A DNA stretch of 14,171 bases, from contig JAJJLU010000105.1 in assembly GCA_023807065.1 (NCBI GenBank), positions 1-14,171 on the forward strand. The letters are read 5' to 3'. Both the position numbers and the translations under genes were made by a program. The DNA is from Isotricha intestinalis. Its lineage: Eukaryota > Ciliophora > Litostomatea > Vestibuliferida > Isotrichidae. Positions 1 to 8,568 of this stretch are shown one piece after another. Numbering within the stretch: the stretch's first letter is position 1; each line of letters begins with the position of its first letter. The notes under the pieces were generated by a model that saw only the letters and a program-made list of their open reading frames with translations, was not told the origin of the DNA and searched no databases.

Positions 1-42
1 AATCCCCAATCCCCAATCCCCAATCCCCAATCCCCAATCCCC
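1..42. repeat. Left telomere, (AATCCCC)6
   Basis: Six perfect head-to-tail copies of the 7-mer AATCCCC form the left end, followed at once by CCAAAAAAATTTC-type unique sequence. Read as the C-rich strand running 5' to 3' from the end, this is the expected telomere orientation. The opposite end carries the complementary G-rich repeat, so this is a chromosome end and not an internal microsatellite. The unit CCCCAAT differs from the common ciliate CCCCAA and CCCCAAAA by an extra T or its length. Confidence 0.93.
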
Positions 43-280
43 AAAAAAATTTCTTTTATATCAGTAACCAAATATTATTAACTTTTAAGTAATTAAATAA
101 AACACTTTGAAAAAATTTATTTTGAAAATATTTTCAATTTATTTTTAAATATAAAGTATAAATTATTTTTTTATTCCTATATTCTTTTTTTAAAATATTT
201 TTTATATTTTTCCTTTCTAAAAATTATTAATTTTTTGGATTTAAGTTATTTATTTGATTAATTTTTTAGTATATTTAAAT
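43..280 (+). promoter_or_regulatory. Left subtelomere and promoter region of the karyopherin gene
   Basis: About 240 bp of almost pure A/T lies between the telomere and the first ATG. It must hold the promoter and 5' leader of the gene that starts at 281. No distinctive motif stands out: TATA-like strings occur everywhere in such sequence and prove nothing. No ORF or RNA gene is visible. Confidence 0.5.
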
Positions 281-3200
281 ATGATAAATAATACTTTTAC
301 CCCTGAAAATATTTCTAAACAATGGTATATATTAAATTATTCAAACTCAATGGAAGAAAAGAGAAATGCAAATTTATATTTAACTCAATTTAAGCAAAGT
401 GATAAAGCTTTTGAAATAGCAGTTCAAATATTTAAATTAAGTAATAACCAAAATGATAAAATTTTTAGTTGTATAATATTATATCAAATAATAAAAGAAC
501 ATGCAAATCACATATTAAAAGATAAAATATTTTTTGAAAATATCAAAAATATTTTTTTTAATGATATATTACAATCAATAACAAAACAAGACAATCAAAT
601 ATTAAATAATAACTTAATAATAGAAAGAATATGTTATTGTATAACAATAATAATGTTATTAGGATTAATTTCTTATTGGGAAAATTCAATAAATGATATA
701 TTAAATTTTGGTAAAATATCAGATTTTCAAACTTATTTAACAATAATAATATTATCAAATTGCAATAATGAATTAGATGAATTAAATATAGGAATAAATA
801 AAAAATTTAAAATGAAATCATATTTAATAGAAAAAAAAGAAGAAATAAAAGAATTTATAAATGTAATATTAATGAATTCAGAAAAAATTGATGGTAAAAT
901 GTATATTAAAACAGTAGAATTAGCAAAAAATTTTATAACTTTTGAATTAAATATTTTACAAATGCCACAAATGACAAAAACAATATTAAAAAATATAAAT
1001 AAAAGTAATATAGATTTAATAAGTAATTTATTTTGTGAATCTTTAAATTGTGCATTAAGTGCTAAATTAGAAAGTAATTTTAGTGATATTGATATTAGTG
1101 AATTTTATTCTAAAACTAATAATGATGAAATAATTAGTTTATCTTATTTAATTGATACTATTGTTGATTATATTCAAAATAATAATAATAATATTGATGA
1201 AGATATTATTAATGGTTTAGCTAAAATTTTTGCTTCAATAAGTGAAAATTTTGTTTTTACTTTTTTTACTAAAAATGATAATTCTCAAAAATTATTACAA
1301 TTATTTTTTTATTTTATTGCTAATAAAAGAAGAAAAATTTCATTTAAATTATTTGAAGGTTTAAACCAAATAAAACTATTTATTAATACATATTATAAAT
1401 TTTCAAATTTTTCAGACGAAGAAAAAAGAGAATTTTCAGATTATTTAATTAATATTACTGTATCAATAATGAATAATGCAAAATTAAAAAAACCAAAAAT
1501 TAAAAATGAAATTTTAGTTGATAATGATTATTTAAATTTAAATGAAGAAAATGACAATGAAACAAAAGGAGAAGATATAACAATAGAAGAAAATGAAATT
1601 TCAATAAATGATTATAGAGGATATGCAGAAGATACTTTCTTTGATATTTTTGAAATTTTTGCCAAAAATTTCCAAAATGGAGGAGTTAATTATTTTTTAA
1701 GTAAAATATCTAATTCAATTATTGATTTAGCTAATAATGATATTTTAAATGATAATGATTTAATTTCAATTGAAATTGTTATTTTTGTTTTAAAAAGTAT
1801 TATTCCTGTATTTGAATCTTTAAAATTAGATACAACACCATTAATTCAATTTACTTCTTTTTTACTTAATTCAAAAGCAATTAATAATAATTTTGTTTTT
1901 GTTAACTTTTTATTATTTATAGAACAAAGTAATTTATATATTGTAAATGATAAAAAAGTATATAAAGAATTAAATGATTTTTTATTAAATTCTTTAATAA
2001 AAAATGATATAAATAATAATAGGAAAAAATTAATCTCTACTATTATTTTAGGATTAAGTGAATGTTTAAAAGAAAATATTCCAGAAATCTTTAATAATAT
2101 ATATAAAGTATATATTGAAAAATATGATAATTTTGATTTAGAAATTGTTTGTAATTTATGTGAAGCCCTTTGTATGTGTTTTACTAATTCTGATGATGAA
2201 CAAACAAAAACTAATATTCCTTTTAATACAATTAATGATTATTATAATAAATTATGTGAACCTGCTAAAATTAGGATTAAAAAAACTTTAGAAATTATTC
2301 AAAATAATAATAATATTCCTATTGAAAAAATCAATTTAGAAATATTAAAAAATTATCAAATTTTGGAAAAAGTTTTAAAACATTGTTTTTTTCTTAATAA
2401 TATGGAATTTTTAAGTAAATTTTTTATAGAATTATTTTCTGTTACTTATGATGATACTATTAAAATTTTTGAATTTTATTATAATATTCCTGAAGAACAA
2501 AAAAGAAATTCAAATATTATTTCTTCAATAACAAAAATATATATTAAAAGTACTAAAAAGATAAAACATGAATATTTATTAAAAATATTTCCTCAATTAA
2601 ATGAATTAATGTTAAAATCATATTCTAATAGTAGAGATTATCATTCAATTTATGTTTTAAAAAATATTTATTCTGTTATATTAGAACATTCAAATGATAT
2701 AAATTTAAAAATTGAAATATCAAATAATTTTTTTGTTCTAATTAAAACAATAAGTCAAAATATATTAAAATATAATCAAAATCAAATAGAAACAATGGAT
2801 ATTTTAGCACAATTTTTTACTGAAATATATAAAGATATAATTATAACTGATAATAAAAATATAATTAATATTGAAGATACTTTAAATTTATTTTTAGATG
2901 GTTTAAAAGTTATTAATGAAAATAATTTAACAAATAATATTTTTAGAGCTTTTCAAACTTTTATTTCTAAAACAAGAAATAATGAATTAGTTAATAAGCA
3001 TATTGGAAATTTAATGAAAACTTCATTTAGTGTAATTTCTCATTTTTCTTCTTTAACAATTAATCAATTTACTCTATTTTTAATGAAATGTTTTAAATAT
3101 GATAAAATTAATTCTCTTCTTCAATTAAAAGAAATATTTGAAACAAATAATGAATTTAGTGAATTTACAAAAGAACAAAAAGAAATTATATTAAAATATA

Positions 3201-3349
3201 TTGAATTAAAAACAGATAATCAAAAAGAGTTAAAAATGATTTTAAATGATTTAATTTTAATCAGTCAAGACCTTGGAGTTATTGAAGATAAAATATTAAA
3301 TTATGAGATAATAATTTCAAAAGAAAAAAACAATAAGATATTAAATTAA
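281..3349 (+). CDS. Importin-beta superfamily karyopherin, transportin-3/importin-13-like
   Basis: 1022 residues from the ATG at 281. An in-frame TTG at 254 lies upstream but is not a credible start. The N-terminus (about residues 22-80: NANLYLTQFKQSDKAFEIA, then a helix ending IIKEHA) matches the importin-beta N-terminal helical repeat, where the pattern is A..L..FQ.S..AW.IA. Residues 116-140 (RICYCITIIMLLGLISYW) match the R(L)C.AL..L....W helix of transportin-3/importin-13 proteins. DYRGYAEDTFFDIFEI near 444 fits the family's later F+..V.D.L.D helix. The rest is leucine/isoleucine-rich paired helices, as in HEAT solenoids, with an acidic low-complexity loop at about 415-440 and poly-Asn runs. 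Length fits the 900-1100 residues usual for the group. Known members carry proteins through nuclear pores with RanGTP. The cargo here is unknown, and exportin-like membership is possible. No introns. Confidence 0.65.
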   Translation: MINNTFTPENISKQWYILNYSNSMEEKRNANLYLTQFKQSDKAFEIAVQIFKLSNNQNDKIFSCIILYQIIKEHANHILKDKIFFENIKNIFFNDILQSITKQDNQILNNNLIIERICYCITIIMLLGLISYWENSINDILNFGKISDFQTYLTIIILSNCNNELDELNIGINKKFKMKSYLIEKKEEIKEFINVILMNSEKIDGKMYIKTVELAKNFITFELNILQMPQMTKTILKNINKSNIDLISNLFCESLNCALSAKLESNFSDIDISEFYSKTNNDEIISLSYLIDTIVDYIQNNNNNIDEDIINGLAKIFASISENFVFTFFTKNDNSQKLLQLFFYFIANKRRKISFKLFEGLNQIKLFINTYYKFSNFSDEEKREFSDYLINITVSIMNNAKLKKPKIKNEILVDNDYLNLNEENDNETKGEDITIEENEISINDYRGYAEDTFFDIFEIFAKNFQNGGVNYFLSKISNSIIDLANNDILNDNDLISIEIVIFVLKSIIPVFESLKLDTTPLIQFTSFLLNSKAINNNFVFVNFLLFIEQSNLYIVNDKKVYKELNDFLLNSLIKNDINNNRKKLISTIILGLSECLKENIPEIFNNIYKVYIEKYDNFDLEIVCNLCEALCMCFTNSDDEQTKTNIPFNTINDYYNKLCEPAKIRIKKTLEIIQNNNNIPIEKINLEILKNYQILEKVLKHCFFLNNMEFLSKFFIELFSVTYDDTIKIFEFYYNIPEEQKRNSNIISSITKIYIKSTKKIKHEYLLKIFPQLNELMLKSYSNSRDYHSIYVLKNIYSVILEHSNDINLKIEISNNFFVLIKTISQNILKYNQNQIETMDILAQFFTEIYKDIIITDNKNIINIEDTLNLFLDGLKVINENNLTNNIFRAFQTFISKTRNNELVNKHIGNLMKTSFSVISHFSSLTINQFTLFLMKCFKYDKINSLLQLKEIFETNNEFSEFTKEQKEIILKYIELKTDNQKELKMILNDLILISQDLGVIEDKILNYEIIISKEKNNKILN

Positions 3350-3569
3350 ACTAAATAAACCTATAATATTTTTAATATTGAATTTATTTGTATAAAAACA
3401 ATTAAAAAAATACAATTAAATTTTCTAAAAAAAAAACTTATAACAAAATTATTGAACATAAAAGTAAATTAAATTAATAAAAAACCATATTTAAAATAAT
3501 AAAAGATTTTTTATTTTTTTTTCATATTAATTTAAAATTTTTATTTTAATAAAATTTTTTTATAAAAAA
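3350..3569. other. Spacer between two tandem + genes
   Basis: 220 bp of A/T-rich sequence holds the 3' end of the karyopherin gene and the promoter of the RING gene. It contains several T and A tracts, ends in an A-run directly before the ATG at 3570, and shows no ORF or RNA gene. Confidence 0.5.
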
Positions 3570-4385
3570 ATGAGAAAAGAATTAAATGATGTCAAAGAAA
3601 AAAATCCTTTTTTATATTTAATAAATATATCAAAAAATGTAAAAAATAAATATCAAACACCTAAAAAAGCAAAAGTTCAATTTCAAAGAAGTTTTACTCC
3701 AATTCAATTAATAAAGAATAAATCAATAAATAAATCAAATATCAATAAAAATGAATTTAATTTTGGAAATGTATCAAATTCAAATTATAAGGAAAAACAA
3801 AGAATATCAACTTATTCAAAAAAACAAGAAAAAAAAGAAACAGAAATTGAAAAATTAAAAAAAGAGATAAAGAAATTAAAAGAAGATTTAAATGTAAAAA
3901 ATAATGAATGTATTAAATCCAAAGAACAAATAAATAATTTAACAAAAGAAAATTCAAATTTAAAAAATCAAATAAATCAATTTAAAGAAAAAATAGAAAA
4001 TTTATCAAAAGAAGAGAATAGAGTAGGAAAAGAAACTTTATTATATAATTATTTTGTAGAAATGAATAATCAAATATTACAAAGTTTAAATGATGGAGCT
4101 CCTAATATAGATAATATGACTTACGAAGAATTATTAGCTTTAGAAGATAAAATTGGTTATGTTAATAAAGGTTTTAAAAAAGAAGAAATTAATAAAATTA
4201 AAAGTGAAAAATATAATTTAAATGATAATATTAATTGTGTTATTTGCCAAGATATTATTAAAGAAGGTGATGATGTTAAAAAATTAAATTGCCTTCATAT
4301 TTTCCATATCAAATGTATTGATACTTGGCTTTTAAAAGAAAAAAATTGCCCTTCTTGCAAAGAAGAAATTATTATTCCTGGTTGA
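3570..4385 (+). CDS. Coiled-coil RING-H2 finger protein, probable E3 ubiquitin ligase
   Basis: 271 residues, ATG preceded by an A-run, stop TGA (which shows that TGA is a stop in this organism). The C-terminus is a complete RING-H2 finger: C223-x2-C226-x14-C241-x-H243-x2-H246-x2-C249-x10-C260-x2-C263, with a Trp (W253) and a Pro after the seventh ligand (CPSC). This is the C3H2C3 pattern of E3 ligases that pass ubiquitin from an E2 to a substrate. Just before it, residues 184-202 (TYEELLALEDKIGYVNKGF) match the conserved YE.LL.L....G.V..G segment of BIG BROTHER/RNF-type ligases. Residues about 82-150 are strongly charged heptad-like coiled coil; the first 80 are basic and probably disordered. 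No membrane segment, so soluble. The substrate cannot be told from the sequence. Confidence 0.85.
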   Translation: MRKELNDVKEKNPFLYLINISKNVKNKYQTPKKAKVQFQRSFTPIQLIKNKSINKSNINKNEFNFGNVSNSNYKEKQRISTYSKKQEKKETEIEKLKKEIKKLKEDLNVKNNECIKSKEQINNLTKENSNLKNQINQFKEKIENLSKEENRVGKETLLYNYFVEMNNQILQSLNDGAPNIDNMTYEELLALEDKIGYVNKGFKKEEINKIKSEKYNLNDNINCVICQDIIKEGDDVKKLNCLHIFHIKCIDTWLLKEKNCPSCKEEIIIPG

Positions 4386-4581
4386 TTATTTTTTTTTAGT
4401 TTTTGATATTTTCTTTTGTTAGTTTTTATATTTTATTTATCATTAAATTATTATTTCATTTTAATAATAAATTTAAATCAATATTAATTGAAATATTAAA
4501 ACAATTAAGTTTAAGATTTGAAAAAATTATTTTTTTATAATTTTAAAAAAATGTACACAAAGTTTTTTTATAAAATCAATT
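4386..4581. other. Convergent 3' spacer
   Basis: 196 bp shared by the 3' ends of the RING gene (+) and the coiled-coil gene (-). A long T-run followed by AGTTTTTGAT begins within about 15 nt of the RING stop and could belong to 3'-end formation. No other feature seen. Confidence 0.45.
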
Positions 4582-6390
4582 TTAATAAACAGCAAAATTT
4601 CCAAAAAGAGCACAAAACATTAAATCATATTTTATACATTCACTTGTTCCTTGTAATTTCATTGATTCATATTTTCTTCTAAAATATAATAAATGCTGAG
4701 TTCTTAAAATTTTTACTTCTTCTTCTATTTTTATAATTAAATTATTTATTGATAATAATGTATTTACTGTATCACTTTGTTCTGGACTTAATCTAAATTT
4801 TTTTTTCTTATAATTTCCTGTTGATTTTGATTCTTTTAAAAAATAATTTTTTCTTGTTGTTGATAAAGGAGAATTATTTTTTCTTATTTCTTCTTTTGCT
4901 TTTACTAAATATTCTTCATCTTTTATATTAAATATATTATTTTGAATAACATATTTATTTCCTATTTTATTTTTAAAATTATCAAATATTTCCTTTAAAA
5001 AATCATCTATTTTATCATAAGGAAGATTAATTGAATTAATATTATTATTATTATTTTCACTATCAGTATTAAATTGATAAAAATGATTTAAATTTATATT
5101 TTTCATTAAATTTTTTTTATCCTTTTTAACTAAATCTAATAAGATTTTTAATTTATTTAATTTGATAATTTTATCAGAATAATTTTTTAAATAATTAATA
5201 CTATTATAATCTAAAAATTTAGGAAAATCAGAATCAAGAACTTTAGCACCTAATTCATTTAATCTAAATAAAATCCAACATAAACCAACATCTCTAACAT
5301 CAACTCCTTCTTTTAATAAATTTTTAAAATATATAATATAATCTTTTTTAATTTTAAATAGTATTTCTCTAAGAGCTTTTAACTCTAATTTACAAATGCT
5401 AATTTCTTTTTTTAAATTTGGTATTTTTCTTTCTGATTCTTTTTTAATTTCTAAAAATTCTATTTTTGACTTTTTTACTATATTATCTAAATTTTGCATT
5501 TTTCCAGCAATAATTGTTTTTCTTCTAAAATCTTGTTTAATATCTAATTTATCAACTTCTCCTTTTATTACTTTAACTACATCATAATTATCATAAAATA
5601 TATTTTTTTTCTTTTCACATAATTCAGATAAACTTAAAAATTCTTTATTTAAATTTTCTATCTTTATTTCTTTGTTTCTTATTTCTTTTGTTAAATTCTT
5701 TATTTCATCTCTGTAATTTTTTTCTATTTTCTTTTTCTCATGTAATATTCCTTTATAAACATCAAATGAAATTACTTTATTATAATTTCCTTCTAATTTT
5801 AAATTATTAAATTTTAAGATTTTATTATCTATTTTTATTTCTTCTTCTTCTTCAATATCATTTTTAATTTCTGTTTTTGTTGAAGAAACTATTCTTTTTC
5901 TTATTCCTAATTCATTTCCAACTTTCCATAATTCATCTTTTTGATTTATTATATTATTTGAATTTTTTCTTATATTAGTTTCACTTAATGAATTTTTTTT
6001 CTTTTTTTTATCAAATATATTTTCTTTTGAAGAATATGAATTCTTTAATTTATTTAATTTTAATTTATTTTGGGATTTAAATATATCAAAATCAAATCTT
6101 TTTTTCATCATATTTATATTCTGAGCAAGTACATTTGAATTTTCTTGTTCTATATTTTTATAAAAATTTTGAATGTTTTCATTCTTATTTATTATTTTTA
6201 ATCTATTCATATTTTTTGTTAAACTAAATTTAAAATTTAAATTATTATATTGATTTTCATTAAATATTTTTGACATTTTTTCCATTATTTGACTTTTTAA
6301 AAATGAATTTTTTCTTAATTCTGGTAAATGAGATTTCTCCCATTTATCTAAATCATAATTAGTAAAATTTTCTTTTACTTCATCTGTCAT
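4582..6390 (-). CDS. Coiled-coil protein of unknown function with a conserved-looking WI.F.L..LG...L module
   Basis: 602 residues, ATG at 6390 after AAAAA, stop TAA. I do not recognise the protein. Residues 1-200 are basic, Asn/Ser/Lys-rich and probably disordered, with a Glu run near 180. Residues about 212-350 form a long charged coiled coil. It leads into a compact hydrophobic module at about 361-400 (GVDVRDVGLCWILFRLNELG followed by KVLDSDFPKFLDYNSINYL), which looks like the real conserved core. After a poly-Asn linker comes a helical C-terminus with RTQHLLYFRRKYE and the hydrophobic end FCALFGNFAVY. There is no signal peptide or membrane span. A cytoskeletal or ciliary role is plausible from architecture alone. 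Codons are A-ending at the 5' end and T-ending from the module onward. Confidence 0.75.
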   Translation of the reverse strand: MTDEVKENFTNYDLDKWEKSHLPELRKNSFLKSQIMEKMSKIFNENQYNNLNFKFSLTKNMNRLKIINKNENIQNFYKNIEQENSNVLAQNINMMKKRFDFDIFKSQNKLKLNKLKNSYSSKENIFDKKKKKNSLSETNIRKNSNNIINQKDELWKVGNELGIRKRIVSSTKTEIKNDIEEEEEIKIDNKILKFNNLKLEGNYNKVISFDVYKGILHEKKKIEKNYRDEIKNLTKEIRNKEIKIENLNKEFLSLSELCEKKKNIFYDNYDVVKVIKGEVDKLDIKQDFRRKTIIAGKMQNLDNIVKKSKIEFLEIKKESERKIPNLKKEISICKLELKALREILFKIKKDYIIYFKNLLKEGVDVRDVGLCWILFRLNELGAKVLDSDFPKFLDYNSINYLKNYSDKIIKLNKLKILLDLVKKDKKNLMKNINLNHFYQFNTDSENNNNNINSINLPYDKIDDFLKEIFDNFKNKIGNKYVIQNNIFNIKDEEYLVKAKEEIRKNNSPLSTTRKNYFLKESKSTGNYKKKKFRLSPEQSDTVNTLLSINNLIIKIEEEVKILRTQHLLYFRRKYESMKLQGTSECIKYDLMFCALFGNFAVY

Positions 6391-6855
6391 TTTTTCAATG
6401 TTTTTATTATTAATTGTTTCATAATTATTCTTTTATTTTTCCCATACAATAAAAAATTCAAAAAATTCAAGAAAGTTTAAACTAATGTCAAAATAATAAA
6501 AAAATAAAGAATTTGAATTAATAATTATTTTTTTATGAGAAAAATGAAGATATATTGAACAATATATAATGAAAATTTATTGAAAGAAAGAATTAAAGAT
6601 TTAATTAAAAGTCATTTATTACACAAGAGTAATGAAAGAAATATATATATGAAACAAATTAAAAGAAAAATAAATAGTTTTTAAACGAATAAACTTGAAA
6701 TAAAAATTAAATTCCAACTCTTTTTCCTAAAAACTATTAAAAACCTAAAAAATATATATTAAACCAAAATAAAAAAATTAAAAAATAACCCTGACCGAAA
6801 TAGACTAAAATAAACTTAAATAAACTAAAAATAAAATTAAAAACAAAATAAAAAA
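6391..6855. promoter_or_regulatory. Divergent promoter region
   Basis: 465 bp between two divergent genes, the longest stretch here without coding sequence. It must carry both promoters and 5' leaders. The half next to the CAP gene is purine-rich with loosely repeated ATAAAC/TAAACTAAA units running up to the ATG at 6856. A 10-bp inverted repeat (AATAGTTTTT at 6673-6682, AAAAACTATT at 6729-6738) is present but can easily arise by chance in such sequence. No ORF, tRNA or other RNA gene is visible. Confidence 0.55.
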
Positions 6856-7806
6856 ATGAAAAGTGAAAAGGAACTTCAAAAACTAAAGCGTGAAGTAATA
6901 AAGGAAACAAACCGTATCCGTACAAATCCAAAGAGTTACATTCCAATATTAGAAGAATACCTAAAATGGTTTGATGGAAACATATTAGACAAGCCAGGAA
7001 GTGAGATAGGTATAGAGACCCAAGAAGGTGCTTTCGCATATCACGAGGCTATAAATTTTTTAAAAAGCCAGCGTCCAATATCTGAATTAAAATATGATGA
7101 AGAAATTTCAAAAGCTTCTCAAGAATATGCAAATGAAATTGGAATAAAAGGAAATGAAAATGATGATAATGATGAAAATTTAGAAGAAAGATTAGAAAAA
7201 TATATTGAATGGGATGTAGCTTTAAGTGAAAATATTGATTTTGGTGGTTTAAGTGGAGAAGATGTTATTATTAATTTATTGGTCGATGATGGTGTTGAAG
7301 ATCGATGTCATAGAAATAATTTATTTAATATTAAAAATCAATTTTTTGGTGTTGGAACTTCTAATCATAAAGATTATGATATTTGCACTGTTATTGATTA
7401 TATTGGAGATATTATTGGTTACACTGATAAAGAAAAAAATAAAAATTTAAGTATTAAAAGTAAAAATAAAAAACAATTATTTGATATTCCTATTCAAAGA
7501 AAAAATCTTCATATTGGAAATAAAGCTCTTGATACTATGATGAATCAAGCTAGAAAAAAAGAAAGAGCTGAATTTCTAAAAAGTGAATTAAAAAAAGAAG
7601 ATTTAATGGAAAGTAATAATATTGATGATGATGATAATCCTTTTAATGATGATCCTGATGCTCCTGATAATTGTATTAGAAGAAAAACTAGACTTATTAA
7701 AAAAAATTTTGAAAAAAAAAGTATGGTTATTACAATTAAAACTTATACTTTAGATGATGGAAGTGAAGAAGTTGTTACTATTGAAGAAACTACTTTTGAT
7801 GATTAA
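6856..7806 (+). CDS. CAP/SCP-domain (PR-1-like) protein without signal peptide
   Basis: 316 residues, ATG after an A-run, stop TAA. Residues about 8-190 form a CAP domain: REVIKETNRIRTNPKSY (first helix), KYDEEISKASQEYANE (second helix), LSENIDFG at 123-130 (the GENI-type motif with E125), and DDGVEDRCHRNNLFN at 144-158 followed by FFGVGTSNH (the CAP HR.N signature, H152 R153). Known CAP proteins are mostly secreted. This one begins MKSEKELQKLKR with no hydrophobic signal, so a cytosolic place is inferred. An acidic insert (about 99-112) sits before the E motif. After residue 200 comes a basic linker, an acidic stretch (DDDDNPFNDDPDAP) and a beta-rich tail (VITIKTYTLDDGSEEVV). The first 75 codons use CGT for Arg four times, unlike the AGA used elsewhere. 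Confidence 0.88.
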   Translation: MKSEKELQKLKREVIKETNRIRTNPKSYIPILEEYLKWFDGNILDKPGSEIGIETQEGAFAYHEAINFLKSQRPISELKYDEEISKASQEYANEIGIKGNENDDNDENLEERLEKYIEWDVALSENIDFGGLSGEDVIINLLVDDGVEDRCHRNNLFNIKNQFFGVGTSNHKDYDICTVIDYIGDIIGYTDKEKNKNLSIKSKNKKQLFDIPIQRKNLHIGNKALDTMMNQARKKERAEFLKSELKKEDLMESNNIDDDDNPFNDDPDAPDNCIRRKTRLIKKNFEKKSMVITIKTYTLDDGSEEVVTIEETTFDD

Positions 7807-7996
7807 AATTTTATATCTTGGATTATATTTAGTTTTTTATTTAATAAATATTAACAAATAGAAAATAATTTAAATATATTTTTTTTATTATAATAAATTC
7901 ATTATAAAAAGAGTAGTTTTTTTGGGTTTTTATATCTTTTTTAAATTTTCAAATAAATTCCAAAAGATATGTCATGGTGATTTAAAAAATAAAAAA
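7807..7996. other. Spacer after the CAP gene
   Basis: 190 bp with the 3' end of the CAP gene. It holds several T tracts and one G-block/T-tract element at 7917-7933 (listed separately). No other feature is visible before the phosphatase relic. Confidence 0.4.
7917..7933 (+). repeat. T7-GGG-T5-AT element, left arm of an inverted pair
   Basis: TTTTTTTGGGTTTTTAT, 111 nt after the CAP stop codon. Its near-exact reverse complement (10 T, GGG, 6 T, AT when read on the minus strand) lies at 8662-8682, so the two arms flank the phosphatase relic about 730 bp apart. Either arm could instead be a 3'-end signal of its own adjacent gene, since both read in the sense direction of that gene. Confidence 0.45.
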
Positions 7997-8568
7997 ATGA
8001 ATTAAATTTGTCTGAAGTAAAAAGTAAAAAAATATCAAAAGAATCAGACATCGACTAGTTGAAATCCCAATTAAAAAATATCATTTACTAAAGTAAGGGT
8101 AACTAAAGAATTGTAAGAAATTAAAAGAGATATTAAATAGGGAGACAAACGTGATACAAGAATGAAGTCCTTGTCAATATGTGGAGAAATCCACTAGTCA
8201 ATACTTTGATTATTAAAAATAGGAGCTTCCTCTACTCAACCAACTACTTTTCATGATTCCCTATTTTTATAAGGGTATTATTCTATCATTCAATATTATT
8301 TCTTCTAATCAAATAACATTAATGAGAGGAAATCACGAAAGTCGTTAATTAACATAAGAATATGGCTTTTACCATAAATTGATGCTTAAATATGGTAATT
8401 CAAATGAATTGAAATTATTTACAAATTTATTCGATATTTACCAATTATTGTTATTGTAGATATTAGTATATTTTGTCTTCTTACTGGTTTAAGAATTGAA
8501 ACATTGATATTATTCATTAATTAAGACTATTTACTGAAATACAACAAGATGCACAAATTTACTTTTTT
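7997..8568 (+). pseudogene. Decayed PPP-family Ser/Thr phosphatase (PP2A/PP4/PP6 group), truncated
   Basis: Reading across frames recovers the phosphatase in order: a possible ATG at 7997 after an A-run; DID (8047); LVEI...LKEILNRETNV (8055-8156); CGEIH (8180-8194, family CGDIHG); SQYFD (8196-8210, family GQFYD); LLKIGA (8210-8227, family LFRIGG); GYYS (8273-8284); NQITLMRGNHESR (8307-8345) and EYGFYHKLMLKYGN, up to LFDI (8438); PIIVIVDISIFCL (8441-8479, family VDGQIFCLHGG); EIQQDAQI (8536-8559, family EIPQDGPI). At least six frame changes and several stops break it. SRQ.TQ.YGFY places it in the PP2A/PP4/PP6 group, not PP1. Catalytic changes: GDIHG to GEIHS, GDYVDRG lost, CLHGG to CLLTG; the GNHE pair survives. 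The last third (WSDP, SAPNYCYRCGN) is absent. It cannot encode an active enzyme in the standard code. Confidence 0.88.

Noticed and set aside
254..280. Start of the karyopherin gene at an in-frame TTG
   Set aside because: TTG starts are not expected in a nuclear ciliate gene, and an ATG at 281 gives a normal importin N-terminus.
558..758. Short frames overlapping real genes (558-758, 5396-5587, 6737-7039, 7253-7450, 8754-8954, 9866-10060)
   Set aside because: Each lies in another frame or strand of a convincing gene and has only composition-driven hydrophobic sequence.
5038..5060. (ATT)n microsatellite-like run
   Set aside because: It encodes the poly-Asn linker of the coiled-coil gene. Similar AAT runs in other genes here also encode Asn repeats.
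6673..6738. 10-bp inverted repeat with a 46-nt loop in the divergent promoter
   Set aside because: Short A/T inverted repeats are common by chance at this composition, and there is no further support.
8047..8057. TAG after GAC ATC GAC read as a further Gln-for-stop position
   Set aside because: A shift of one base gives CTA GTT GAA ATC, which continues in the long conserved frame. The TAG is a frame artefact, so it is not used as evidence for a different code.
8094..8102. Two TAA codons (8094, 8100) in the 5' part of the relic as further Gln positions
   Set aside because: The family is not conserved enough there to say which residue was original, so they do not support or oppose a UAA=Gln origin.
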